Shown piece by piece: positions 21,945 to 33,059 of a stretch of 64,000 nucleotides of DNA. Position numbers and translations under genes: made by a program. The notes under the pieces were generated by a model. The model did no database searches. It was given only the letters and a program-made list of their open reading frames with translations, and had not been told where the DNA came from. The stretch covers positions 1 to 64,000 of the forward strand of contig JAFCMP010000205.1 in NCBI GenBank assembly GCA_017506865.1. The letters are read 5' to 3'. This DNA comes from Tribonema minus (lineage: Eukaryota > Sar > Xanthophyceae > Tribonematales > Tribonemataceae). Position 1 is the stretch's first letter, and every line of letters begins with the position of its first letter.

Positions 21945-22425
21945 GGGGAAGGGCTGCAGCTGGACCTGCGCCTGGGTCATATGCAGTTGCAAATGTAGCT
22001 GGAGAACAGGGACGCCAGGTGGCGCACCTTGCCGACGTATGCGCTGACCTTCTGCATAGTGTCCTGAATATTTTGCGTGCCATGGCGGTGAAGCACTTTT
22101 CCCAAGGAGCAGGTGATGATCCTGTGCCTCAGCCGGACATCCTGGCCTGGGGGCAGCCGCCCTGCCTCGTTCTCATACGTTCTGAGCACAGTCTTCAGTA
22201 CGCCGCGGGTCGTCTTGGGGAACTCGCCGCTGGGGAAGCATGGACTGCTGGAACTCCCACCAGAGTTCCTCCGCAAATGACTCCTGGAACTCCACTATAG
22301 CTGGGGGGCGCGAAGGGGGGGGGGGGGGGGCAAAGTGTACGGAGGGACGTCAGTACAATCGACCCTACTGCAGCATCAACACACAACAACAGGCATTTGC
22401 CTTTGCCTGATGTGAGACAACAGGA
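21945..22425 (-). repeat. dispersed repeat family A, copy 1
   Basis: About 480 bp, nearly identical to 29772-30283, including the G-run and the tail GGCATTTGCCTTTRCCTGATG. The minus strand holds an open frame with NIQDTMQKVSAYVGKVRHLA and SLFSSYICNCI at its end. I do not recognise the family. Conservation of this frame in both copies suggests an element-encoded protein. Confidence 0.8.
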
Positions 22426-22529
22426 AGCAGCGGCAGCAAGCGGTCAGCTGTGCCAGCAATTACAGTCACTGGGACTGGTATACTGCTGAGCAGAGGGATT
22501 GTCAGAGCGGTTCCGCGTACCATCCATTC
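22407..22529 (-). pseudogene. alpha/beta-hydrolase-like exon
   Basis: After a TTGTAG acceptor the minus strand reads EWMVRGTALTIPLLSSIP then VPVTVIAGTADRLLP. This fits the late alpha/beta-hydrolase pattern in which a strand (PVxVIxGxxDxLLP) carries the catalytic Asp, as in plant phytyl-ester-synthase-like esterases. No nucleophile or catalytic His exon was found nearby. The 3' side runs directly into repeat copy 1, which overlaps the last bases. It is probably an isolated, captured or decayed exon. Confidence 0.35.
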
Positions 22530-22720
22530 CTACAATCTCCAGTCCAGAGTTCCTTGTGGTAAGTCTGCTGCCACCTCCGATGTTTGCCTGAAGAGCCCGT
22601 AGACCCGCCTTGCTAACTTCAGTGGGCGCTGGCTTTGAGGCGTGGCTCTGCCAGGGTCCAACAGCTCGTTTTATGTGACGATTCGGTTGGCGCCCATGCC
22701 TCCTTACCCTGCATCTTCAC

Positions 22721-22757
22721 CGTGCTTGAGCTCCGCCTTACGGTACTTCTGCAGCTC
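22721..22757 (-). pseudogene. light-harvesting-protein-like mini exon
   Basis: Between a GGACAG acceptor and a G|GTGAAG donor the minus strand reads ELQKYRKAELKHG. This resembles the first-helix signature of chlorophyll-binding proteins (E..RYRE.EL.HGR.AM), cut exactly where the following Arg would begin. Thirteen residues are weak evidence, and no partner exon was found. Confidence 0.22.
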
Positions 22758-23904
22758 CTGTCCATCAACCAGTTGGCCTCAAATACATTACAGCACCACT
22801 TGGTCAGCAAATTCTGCAAATGTTACAGCACACACGCCTCCTGCTGGCATCAGTAGCGGCAGGACACCTCTCCGTATGCTGCTCTGTGAGTTGCGAGGTG
22901 CATTTTTGCTGCTTCAGATGAATGATTTGAGTGAGAAATTTGTGCCTGAGATTGGCTCGGTGTGACAGCAACACGGGCAGACCACAGCAATTCTAAAAAA
23001 ATAGCACAGCAACGTTACACAAACAATGACTGTCATTCCGGGTGGACGTGCAACACATATGGCAGCGGAAATGTGATCTTTACCTGACAAACACTTGGCT
23101 GGTCTGCTCAACATGCGCTACAAGCATATGACACAAGCCAGCACAGCTCTGCCCGACTTGATCAGTGCGACTGCTGATGTACAAAACACATTATTAGTGA
23201 ACTGCCGCACATGGGGCTGCAAAGGGGACATGTACAAATTGCCAGTATGTAAGCGTCATACATGGATGCAAAAATGGCCGCAACACGAAATTGCGCATGG
23301 CCACAAACACCAAAAGCATTCTATTCATACAAGCTTGCATGCGCAGACATGTGAGGGCATGCTTTACCTGACACGCACTTACATGCACCGGGAAATTTGC
23401 ATCTGAATGCCATCAAGAGAGCCAGGGCTGCTTGAAACGCTTAGCATCATGGCGTATGCCATGTACTCTACAAGCACGCAGGTCATATTAGTCTGCCAAA
23501 GGCTGTTGCATGCAACACCACAATATGCATGGCTGCCGGCTACTACAATGATGCATACAAGACAACCAGACATCTGCAAACAACAGGAATCAGACATCAG
23601 ACCCCAGACCTCATGGTTGCAGAAACAAAGACCATCACATTGTCAAGGCCGAAGCGCAATGATAGCAACCCGTGACAACGAACATCAGCTGCTGAGGCTG
23701 AGAAGAAGGTGGGTCTAGCCCTGGCCGTGCCCCAGGTGGTCAGTCACCACTGCTCACACACGTGGGCAGAGAGGGGGGGGTTGCACCCACGTTGGCAAGG
23801 GCAATGCTGCCTGTCCTTCCAAGTACCTTGTCAACGGGTGACCTGGGGCATAACTTATCGTCCCCCAGGAGGTGGGGGTTCTGGAAGGGAAGGGGTGTGC
23901 ACCG

Positions 23905-23990
23905 TGCAGAAGGGGGGGACCGTTGCAGCGGGCACCGTTGCAGAAGGGAGGACCGTTGCAGAAGGCACCATCGCACAGACGTTGACAACG
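23905..23990 (+). repeat. short direct repeats around (A/G)CCGTTGCAG
   Basis: The core ACCGTTGCAG occurs three times with GAAGG(G) linkers, spaced about 22-23 bases. Confidence 0.6.
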
Positions 23991-24280
23991 CGCTGTGCAA
24001 CAAACTGCATTCTATAAGGCGCCGAGCACAAGGTGGTGCAGATGCTGCACGCGGGGGTCGCAGAAGGTGTGCAACATGGACGGTGGGGCATTCTGCAACG
24101 TCCACAAGAGCGGGATGCCGGTGCGACGGTGCACATCGCAACGAAGCAATACAGACGCACACACGCAGAGCAAGTGGCACAAATATGCACGCAAGATGAA
24201 TCAGAAACACAAGTGTAACATGCTGTTCAATGCTAAAATGTATTTGAACCACGCCTGCTCTCAGTGCTGCTGCATGCTGC

Positions 24281-24318
24281 ACCGCGAACGGCACCGCGAA
24301 CGACACCGCGAACGGCAC
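24281..24318 (+). repeat. 12-bp tandem repeat CACCGCGAACGG
   Basis: Three units (CACCGCGAACGG, CACCGCGAACGA, CACCGCGAACGG) plus a partial one. Confidence 0.75.
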
Positions 24319-25059
24319 CCTATGTCACCACGCACGCGAACTAAGTGTGCAGCTCTGTAGCTGCGCGGCTTACGTATACGGACAGCGACGTGACTTGCGC
24401 GGATATGCCAGCAGGATTGCCTGGAGCCTCTCAATGTGCACAGACGTGCAGCTAAGCCACAAGCTCCGCTTGATAGTTGAGAGGGGTTGGGGAGGGGGAG
24501 GCAGGGGGCGGAGGGGGGGGGCAGTCAGCGCCTCATGAACTTCAACACGGCGACCGTGCTTTGAAGTATACCATACTGGGCGGATGTTCATGATGACAGG
24601 CACAATGCATATGGATGTAGCAGGAAAAGGAGGGTGTGGGGGGCGGGGGGGCATGTAAAGCACCAGGAGCTGCAACCCTTCAAGTGCTCAATGAGACTCA
24701 TCATGAGGCACACCAGCACCATTGCGCGCAGCGCCAGAGAGTTCACAGCCGCAACATTGTGGGCTGTGAGCTGCAAAGAGTGTACTGCAAGTATGGCGTG
24801 CTTCAGGTATAATCAAATGACAAGGCGGAATTGAATTTCCTCATGAAATGAAGGGTTTGCAATAAGTGCATCTTTGCGCTTCGTGCAGGAACAACCCATA
24901 CATTGCCATTGCCACATTGCTGGTACTTTCAAAAGAGTGTGCTAGGTCAATTGCCAGCAAACTGACCGGGAAAACTATACAGAAGCTGGCATATTATCTG
25001 ACATGTCTGCAGTCAAACACCAAGCCCTCACCCTCGATGTTACTAAAAACTGCCATATG

Positions 25060-25480
25060 TTGAGCACTGACACCATGTGCACACGACTCTGCATATATTC
25101 CTTATTGAGTGCTGACATTATTGCAGAGCGCTGACTAAGCGCGTTTCTTACTAAGCACTGACGTAAGAGCAGAGCGCCGACTCAGTATTGACCCGCCGTT
25201 TGCTGAGCACAGATAACGTAGGTGTGTGCTGCACCTGTGGATATCAACCAGCGTCAACTCTGTTACAGACTGTTCTGCACACATTCCTTACTGATCACTG
25301 CTGTTTACAAGTGCAGTGTGCCGATTGTGCTACAGACAGTTGCTGAACGTTATGTACGTGTGTGATGTGCTCTGCCTGCGTTAAGCGCTGACATCCACTA
25401 TATCTTTCCTGAGCACTGTGGTACTCACATCTAAGTGAGCACTGGCGTTAATCTTGAGCACTGACGCAAGCCCTAAACTC
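25060..25480 (+). repeat. irregular field of GAGCACTGAC-like motifs
   Basis: About ten variants, such as GAGCACTGAC, GAGTGCTGAC, GAGCGCTGAC, AAGCACTGAC and AAGCGCTGAC, occur on the same strand with irregular 20-70-base spacing. Scattered copies lie elsewhere (near 741, 6500, 26200 and 53375). No coding capacity. Confidence 0.6.
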
Positions 25481-26915
25481 TAACATTACACAACTGCAGT
25501 GTCGCGCGACATATCCTGCCGTGCTCAGGCGGCAGCGGTTATTGTCCGTCCTCTAGTTCAAGTGCACCATGTTCGCGCGCCCCATGTGAGGCCTGCGGAT
25601 TGCCATCCCTGATACGAACGACACGTGCGAGAGCTGCCGTGACTCACCTGCTGTGCCTGCACCTGCACCCATGAAGCACGGCTCGTGGGCACACCAACAG
25701 CAGCACCAAAGCGTGTTGGCTGCCCTCCAGCAATTAGCCCCGTTGAGCATTGCAAATAGGTCCCTGCTGTCGCTGCCGCCGCTGCCGCTGCAGAAGTCGC
25801 TTGCTGCTGAGCAGCGTTGTGGCACATGCACGGATGCTGCTGCTGACCTGCATGCGCGCGTGCAAAGACCTGCGTTGCACGGGAGGTAGGCCAAAGGGGA
25901 TTGCAGCAGAGCACTGAGTCAACAAAGGGCTGCTATGTATGCACATGTTGAGGTATTTGAAGACTTGCGAGCGGCGAAGGAGGGAACGGGGGGGGGCGGG
26001 GATCGAGGGGCGTGCACTGCACGGACTCAAAGGGTTGCTACGGGCGAAATGTGCGCTGTTGTCATGTCCATGTGATTTAGCAATCAGGGTTGCATCCAGA
26101 ATGGGTGCAAATTTGGCCAGATCGCGTGCACGCGGCACAAGGGGCAATCAGCGCATAGGCTGCGCGGCGCCACTCACTACGTACATCTCTCTCTGGCTGA
26201 GCACTGACAGGAGCTAAGCATGCACAACACCATAGCGTGCATGGCGATTACAGCACTGCCAGTGAACCTACTTGAGGCTAGTGCAACGCAGGACAGCAAC
26301 ATGCATGCGCACTAGCTGTGTCAGCGTGGAGAGACTTGAGCGCTGCTGCCGTGGTCGAGCGCCAGATGCCGCTGGTGGCAGGATCTGGCGGTCGATGGTA
26401 CGGCAGCGCGCGCCGGTGCGGTAACGATCGTCTCCTGCTTGTGGCTTGTACTTGATGGCATATAATGTATGTGCGTGGTGCTGTGCCTTAGACAGATGCT
26501 GCCACAGTGATTATCGCTGCACTGGCGCGGCGTCGCCAATGCGAGCTCGATGTGGACGCACAAGCAGCCGCGGTGTCAAGTGCAAATTGACGATGTGCAC
26601 ACACAGACACAGCTGCGGCTTCAGATGCCATGACGTGTGCCAGTGCAGGTGCAACTGCAGTCAGGGCACCTTCCGGTGCTTGCGTGGGCAGCGCCCGCCA
26701 AGCGAGGGCACGCAAGAGGCAGAAACGTTGTTTACTGCCACGCAGAGTATGACAGATTCAAAGGGAACAGCAGCCGCAGGCTGCACTACAAAGTGCATCA
26801 GTCCGTTGCACTCTCCCCCCCCTGTCCCCCCTTGTGCACGTGCCCCTCCCTGCTACACTTCCGCCCTCCACACCGACTATAAGCACTTGCAGCAGCAGTA
26901 CCAGTAGCAGCTCAC
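25481..26915. other. no gene recognised
   Basis: Overlapping frames on both strands with low-complexity Ala/Gln content near 25.8 kb, but no splice-bounded exon or family motif seen. Confidence 0.4.
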
Positions 26916-27635
26916 CTGCTTGCCATCCGCGGTGCTGTGGTCAGAACACAGGAACACGGGCCCAGCTGCGCTCGCAACGTGCTTGAAGTAGAAAATGACA
27001 CACTCTAGCGCATGAGCTGCGTCTGATCGTCCGAAGTCCGTGTGTCCGCGCTGCTTCTGGGGGGACGCACACCCCAAGATGATTGACATCAGATGGGCCT
27101 GACTTGGCGCTGTGTTGACCGATTAGGGATTTTCATTACGTGATGAGGCAATGTGGTCTATATCAGATATGCCCTCTGCTTCTGAGGCGCAGGCGCAATG
27201 CACAACAACAGCATATCATGCAGTAATACTGACAGCGGGTCATTGAGCTGCTGCACAACAGCGCATTGACCGCTGCTTGTGTGACATGATGCACAGCGAA
27301 GCATGCGGATGTGGATGTTATATTTGTGAAGATTACATGTACATGCCGCTTTTGTGAGTTCAAACTGCAACTCTACATTTTAACATGATCACAAAACATA
27401 GGAGGTTGTTCAACAGATGTTGAGCAGTAATGCTGCACAAACACGAGCAGCCATGCATCAGCTGAAGAGTGGCTGCACTGAGCATCACCGCCTGCAGAAG
27501 CTGGCTTGCAAGAGAGATGACCATGCTGTGACTTACCTGTGATCCAGCAGGTTCTGCCAGCAAGGCATATTCAATGCATTTAGGGCAACACCTCAAGCGC
27601 CGTATGCACAGGTACGTTCCAATCTCAGACACTGA
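26916..27635 (-). CDS. two splice-bounded exons of an unknown gene
   Basis: Exon-like pieces with good splice sites. 26916-27056 is exactly 47 codons in phase 0 between CCCCAG and CAG|GTGAGC, starting KQRGHTDFGRSDAAHALE and containing AGPVFLCSDHSTADGK. The second piece, about 27537-27635, ends ...CIEYALLAEPAGSQ before CAG|GTAAGT. Both read leftward. No family recognised and no start or stop found. They may belong to a host gene or a transposon. Confidence 0.28.
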
Positions 27636-29518
27636 GCTTGCAAGCCCCACGACTGGTTACGCACCTGCGCAGGCGGTGACAAAGCGTTGAGCAGTCACGC
27701 CTAGCCACCTGGTGAAGTGCTTGTGATTTCACGAGGTAAAAGGGGCCACTTTTGGAGTAGGACCGGCGTCTGCCAGAATCTCTCATCTCCCGCTCACCTC
27801 CGCTGAGCGGATCAAGCAGCAGCGCAGATGTTCAGCTGCTGCTAGCAGCGCAGATTTTGCGTTGCTGCTAGCAGCGCAGAGTTTGCGCTGCTGCTGGGCT
27901 GCGCCGCCTGCAGAGTCGTCATTTTGGCAGTTCTAGATCAACATTTGCGGCAGGGCCTGCCACTGCAGCGAGAGGCAAATCATTGCCTCGTGCCTCGCGA
28001 ATTAAGTACAGCAGCTTCCAGCGCCATGGCTGCGTGTTGCAGCTTCTGTCTCGAGCTCCTGTACCGGAATCCAACCTGCACTTCAATTGCTGCTTTGCAA
28101 ACGAACCCTGACTTTAGAGTATCCGTTGTCCACAAACCCTGGCATTGTGGCTGGTGTGTGTTTTGCATGTCGTCACATGGGTGCTCGTTTTTCACATGCT
28201 GTTGGTAAACGGAGAACAACACATGTAAGACACTGTGCAATGCCTGAAGTTTGCAACTGTCACGTGCAGCAACACAATCACCTTGTTGCATCTATGCTAC
28301 CGGTGACCTTGTGCCATCTGAGCGTGCAGCATTGCCCTAGGGCCGACACGGTTTATGCGCAGTGCGCACACACATGCATATGCATACGTAAGGTATATGC
28401 ACAATGCAAGTACAGTGTATGCACACCGTGGCATACGCACATGCAGTATGTTGTGGGTAATTTGGAGCTCGTTGCAACAGCACATGCAATGCCATCATTT
28501 TACTACGATAGGGAACGGCAGGCAGAGTGGCACAAAAGCTCCTGTAGAAACATAGAAATGATGTATTGTCGTTGCGCTGGTATGGGGGGGGAGTGGTCAA
28601 AGCCGCTGACAGTGTTACCACCTGGGGGAACCCCAGCATCTCCCAAATGACCCCCCCCCTCTCCGGTCACCGAACCCTACCCCCTCAAAGCAACGAAGAG
28701 CAGGGTGGTTGGGCTTTCTCTGCTAGCCTACCAGCTAGTGCTCTGCTGCAGCCATGTGCCTATCCTTGCTGGTCGGTGCCATGTAAGGGGTGCCCTTGCT
28801 GGTCGGGCCATGCAAGAAGTGCTGCATATGCTGCTGCCGCTCCCAGACTCTTTGCAAAAACTTCACACTCTTTATGGCCTGTTCCCCTTGACACACACGC
28901 GCCACACGTCCTTGCGCACATGTATGTCTGGTCCCGTGTTCATATTTTAGCTCCATACAGAGTGTTCCTGGGCTTGACCACCTTGTGCAAGGGTCTCCTC
29001 TTCGTACCCTGCCAAAAAACATACCTTTCGGCAGTGTTGCTAGGTCCGTGCGTTGGAAAAGGGGAGTGTCGTTGGCATGGTTGTGCACAGAATTCGTGTG
29101 GCGGGCCTCGTGCAAGGGGGATGGGTAACGGAACGGAGCAGGTGCGGGGACGTTCCAGGGCACTGAGAGGTGGCACCCTTGAGCTAAGCGGCGCCCGCTA
29201 ATTGTTTCAAACATGCCTTGCATGCAATATTTTCCTAACCTTGCCTGCTCTCGCACACTTGTGCTGTGGGATGCCCCACATGTTCTGTGCCATTAATGAC
29301 CTGAGTTGCGCGCATAGCATGAAGTACCGAAATCCCCCCTTCTGCTATCTCCTGCAAGGGTATAGGGGGGCATTCTACAAGGTCAAAATAGACCTTGCAC
29401 AGAGGGGAACCCGTTGCAGAACGTCCCTGGAACCCCCCCCCCCTGCCCACGTGTGCATCGAGCTCCCCCCCCCCCCCCCCCGCTGCCCCCCCCCACCCAC
29501 CTGCTTCAACCAACTTGA
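27636..29518. other. no gene recognised
   Basis: Short frames on both strands. A GCAGCGCAGA(T/G)TTTGCG(C/T)TGCTGCTAG duplication lies at 27810-27895 and C-runs near 28650 and 29430-29500. The 28.7-29.25 kb frames overlap on opposite strands without family resemblance. Confidence 0.4.
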
Positions 29519-29757
29519 CGAAAATCAGTGTAGAGAGAGACGTTGCATAGTCGATAGAAAAACCAATCTAGCATACTGATCAATCAAATTCAGGCAAGAG
29601 ACCTGAGTGCTGTAAGTTGCAGATCGCATCAAAGCGTGCAACACGGCGACTCAGATGTTTCAAGTGTCCATCACGTGCACACCACTGACCAAAAGGTTCA
29701 AAGTGTTGTTCTACGGCAATAGTACTCCATGCTCTTTGCTGGACAGTCACAGTGGCA
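29519..29757 (-). repeat. dispersed repeat family B, copy 1
   Basis: About 240 bp, nearly identical to 30294-30545. On the minus strand both end an open frame with FGQWCARDGHLKHLSRRVAR then FDAICNLQHSGLLPEFD and a stop. The two copies bracket family A copy 2. Confidence 0.8.
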
Positions 29758-29771
29758 CGGCATGAGCTGTT

Positions 29772-30283
29772 GCCTCGAGGAAGGGCTGCAGCACGACCTG
29801 CGCCTGGGTCATATGCAGTCGCAGATGTAGCTGGAGAACAGGGACGCCAGGTGGCGCACCTTGCCGACGTATGCGCTGATCTTCTGCATGGTGTCCTGAA
29901 TATTTCGCGTGCCATGGCGGTGAAACACTAGTGCTTTCTCCAAAGAGCAGGTGATGGTCCTGTGCCTCAGCCGGATATCCTGGCCTGGGGGCAAGCCCCG
30001 TTCTCATACGTCCTGAGCACCGTCTTCAGTACGCCGCGGGTCATGTTGGGGAACTCGCCGCTGGGGCAGCGCCGACTGCCGGAACTCCCACCAGAGTTAT
30101 TCCGCAAATGACTCCTGGAACTCCATCATGGCTGGGGGGCGCGCGCCGCGGGGGGGGCGGGGGGGGGGGGGGCAAAGTGTACGGAGAGACGTCAGTACAA
30201 TCGACCCCACTGTAGCTGTAAAGTACAGCATCAACAGACAACGACAGGCATTTGCCTTTACCTGATGTGAGACAACAAGATGC
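29772..30283 (-). repeat. dispersed repeat family A, copy 2
   Basis: Near-identical to 21945-22425. It carries the same minus-strand frame with NIQDTMQKISAYVGKVRHLA, and a G-run near 30150-30172. It is flanked on both sides by family B repeats in the same orientation. Confidence 0.8.
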
Positions 30284-30293
30284 AGCTGTACAA

Positions 30294-30545
30294 GAAAATC
30301 ATTGTAAAGAGAGACGTTGCGTAGGCGATAAAAAAAAAAGAATCCAGTTGTTTGTGAAAAGCATACTGATCAATCAAATTCAGGCAAGAGACCTGAATGT
30401 TGTAAGTTGCAGATCGCATCAAAGCGTGCAACACGGCGACTCAGATGTTTCAAGTGTCCATCACGTGCACACCACTGACCAAAAGATTTGAAATGTTGGT
30501 CGACGGCAGTAGTACTATCCATGCTCTTTGCTGGACAGTCATGAT
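30294..30545 (-). repeat. dispersed repeat family B, copy 2
   Basis: Direct repeat of 29519-29757, offset about 780 bases, with a few indels (a longer A-run near 30330). Confidence 0.8.
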
Positions 30546-32639
30546 GTGCACAGTGGCACGGCAAGAGTTGCTGCTGTACTTGATGCGGCAACTGTTGATG
30601 CTCCAAAAAAAGGACTCTTAGACTCGTGGACAGCTCTGCTGTGCCATTTTCCTTGGGCGCGCTGCCAAAGCCGGTGTCTGCAAAATTGCCAAGTTGATGT
30701 CAGGAGATGAGAGCCCGCACAGCGCAGAGCCTGCTGCTGCTGCTAGTGGCTGGTCTAGGAGCTGCAGGCGGTAGATGCGGCGGCGGCAGCACAAGCGACC
30801 ACCTGATGCATGTGCGCATGATGTGTGTTGACAGCATGGGCGAGAGTAGCACAAGTGTCCCGCCAGCACACATCGATGAGCAATTCATGCCTGCAGACGA
30901 TTGCACCAACAAATGAACATGCCAGCTATAGCATTAATTAAGGCTCTGCGTAGCACTACGCCCGCTACTTGCGCGCAGGCAGGCAATGGCTGAGAGGCAA
31001 TCAGGGGATGCGGGTCATGATTGCTGACAGATTGCTGACCCCACCGTAGCAGGCTATGTCCTTGGCCCATTCATCAGACATTAGGGGGCACTGAGAACAC
31101 TATGTAGAGAAACAGGCGCACATTGGGCAGACACCCGCAGCCTGAGCGCTTTGTAAGTACTCCGGTCACCAAATATGGCGTTGGGCTCAAGAAGGGTGCT
31201 GTGAAGTCATGACAGCGATCCAAGCAAGCTCCGTGGCTGAACAAGAAGAAAGTCTTCAATCCATGATGTTGAGTGTTCAGCGAGTATTAACCAGATAGAC
31301 ATGCATGCAGCATTGCTCAGCGCGGCCCGCTGAGCATCCACTGCAGATCAATCTCAACCTCAACTGGGAGTTCGTTGAACACAACCTCCACTCCAAAACT
31401 TGTCAAACTACAACTTCAACTTCAACTTAAAGTTTAACTTCAACTGTTGCCGCAGTGCTCAACATGCATTTTTGCACACTTCAGCCTACCACTACCACAT
31501 ACCCCCCTGCATGGTGCTCTCTGCATCCATGCACAACCTGCAGCGGTACGAGCAACCTGCATGTGCTGTGCCATCACTGGATGTCCTCACATCACGTGCA
31601 AACAATCCGTTACACCTACTACCATGCTGCAAAACAGACGCAGAAAGCGCATACAGCACGATGGACGGTGCCAATGCACTGCGCTTGCGCAAATGCGCAC
31701 AAACAACACCCCCCCCGCCCCCATGTCCTAGGCGACCAACCTCTTGGTACCTACCCCCAAACCCCGGTCTCGTTCCAGACGCTGAATAGTCAGCAGCCAG
31801 AGAATCCAGGCATTAACTGCATGATGACGACATCCTCCTGCACTAGGCCCCGTGGTGCCCCACAACCACTACGGGTAAGCAGTCAGAGAATCTACAGCAC
31901 TCCGTATCGTGTAACGACAACTTCCTCCACCAGACGCCGTGCCGCCTGCACTAACGCGAGCTCTGACATCCGATTGCCCCACCACCAAGCCAGATAGCCG
32001 GTGAAAACAACAATATGCTCCTGCTACCCGCAAATATAGTTGGAATGCGTGAGACATCATGCAGCATGATGTGGTATCTGCCTCCATGCATAAAGCCAGC
32101 AGCGGTCAATGGCTCCCATTATTTTCGTGAGCGTGCATGTGCAGAACAACTGCATGTGTGCAAAATGCTCTGTGGCTCGCTAGCAAACATTACTGTGCAC
32201 ACCAAGAGCAGGCATCACATGCCGCAGCCAACCTTGTATTGTGGCATGGACGTGCACAATGTTTATTGTGTAGTATCTGTGACACTGAGCCGTAAAAGGT
32301 CCGGCCGCTACTAGTTTTCTGCACGTGGTCCCACAAAAGCACGGCCACCTCGGATTGCTGATTGCACGACACCAAGAAATCCAAGCACAGAAAATCAGCA
32401 GATGCCAGAAATGCTAGAAGGACGATATCATTGCTTGTCCTATTGCCAAACATGCTGCCACATTTTACATGCATGGCTGTGCATGATCCAGAAAATCATC
32501 GTTCCTGCAATTGTAGATGAACATGCAGCACACTTGGCAAGCGCCTAGCTGTGTCTGTGGCATGAGCTAGATCAACATGACGCAGGCTTTGCGAGCTGAG
32601 ATCTGCCCCTGCTGCCCTGCAACAGTCGAAAAGTGCAAG
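30546..32639. other. no gene recognised
   Basis: Short frames only. TTCAAC repeats lie at 31395-31448. Two GTGTAACGACA/CAGCAGTCAGAGAATC-type repeats occur near 31.8-31.9 kb. No family motif. Confidence 0.4.
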
Positions 32640-33059
32640 TCACTGCTTGCGCTGGCTAGCCGTTTGAAGCCCTTGCTGCACACAGTCAAAGATGTCTACC
32701 CCGTCACATTCAATCATGATGCTACTCGAGCCCGTCTGCAATACAACAGAGCAAACGCCAAGCAGTGCTGATGCGCATGCAGACAGGCATGCGGCAAGAG
32801 CTGCTGCGCCTTCCAGATATTCCCGCCTGAAGTCTGCCCCTGTATCATCGGCTGCAACTGTTTCTTGTGTCAGCTTCTTGATTGCAGACACGGTTGTCAC
32901 TGATGGTGCCCTGTGGCTTCCGTGCCTGACTTTTGTCGATGCTGCTGTAGATTGTGTGGTGCACAAGGACCATTGCTCCTGCAGCTGTCTGAACTGCTGA
33001 CGGACTACCTGTATGTCGGCCGCGAGGACTTTGTAAGCCTTTGAAGAAGCAGCCGCCAT
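32640..33059 (-). CDS. unknown helical protein or last exon
   Basis: ATG at 33059-33057 opens a 139-residue frame, MAAASSKAYKVLAADIQVVR, continuing QQFRQLQEQW (likely coiled coil) and ADDTGADFRREYLEGAAAL, and ending ASQRKQ. The frame is also open upstream of the ATG, so this could be a terminal exon of a longer leftward gene. Amino-acid usage is protein-like. I do not recognise it. Confidence 0.4.
   Translation of the reverse strand: MAAASSKAYKVLAADIQVVRQQFRQLQEQWSLCTTQSTAASTKVRHGSHRAPSVTTVSAIKKLTQETVAADDTGADFRREYLEGAAALAACLSACASALLGVCSVVLQTGSSSIMIECDGVDIFDCVQQGLQTASQRKQ

Larger units (their letters stand above)
22860..25059. other. gene-poor interval with short repeats
   Basis: No gene recognised. 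It contains repeats of GTTGCAGAAGG(G)..GGACC (23905-23990), CACCGCGAACGG repeats (24281-24318) and a G-rich tract at 24480-24530. The frames at 23.7-24.3 kb overlap on both strands and reflect the repeats. Confidence 0.45.

Noticed and set aside
22721-22757. A complete light-harvesting gene
   Set aside because: Only 13 residues match, with no partner exons or transit peptide. Kept only as a low-confidence fragment.
23740-24318. 192-codon minus-strand frame
   Set aside because: Built from short tandem repeats and a 12-bp repeat; a plus-strand frame overlaps it almost fully.
29460-29500. G/C homopolymer tracts (here and at 18.3, 22.3, 24.5, 28.65 and 30.15 kb) as regulatory G-quadruplexes
   Set aside because: They could form such structures, but run lengths are error-prone in assemblies and no gene context supports a role.
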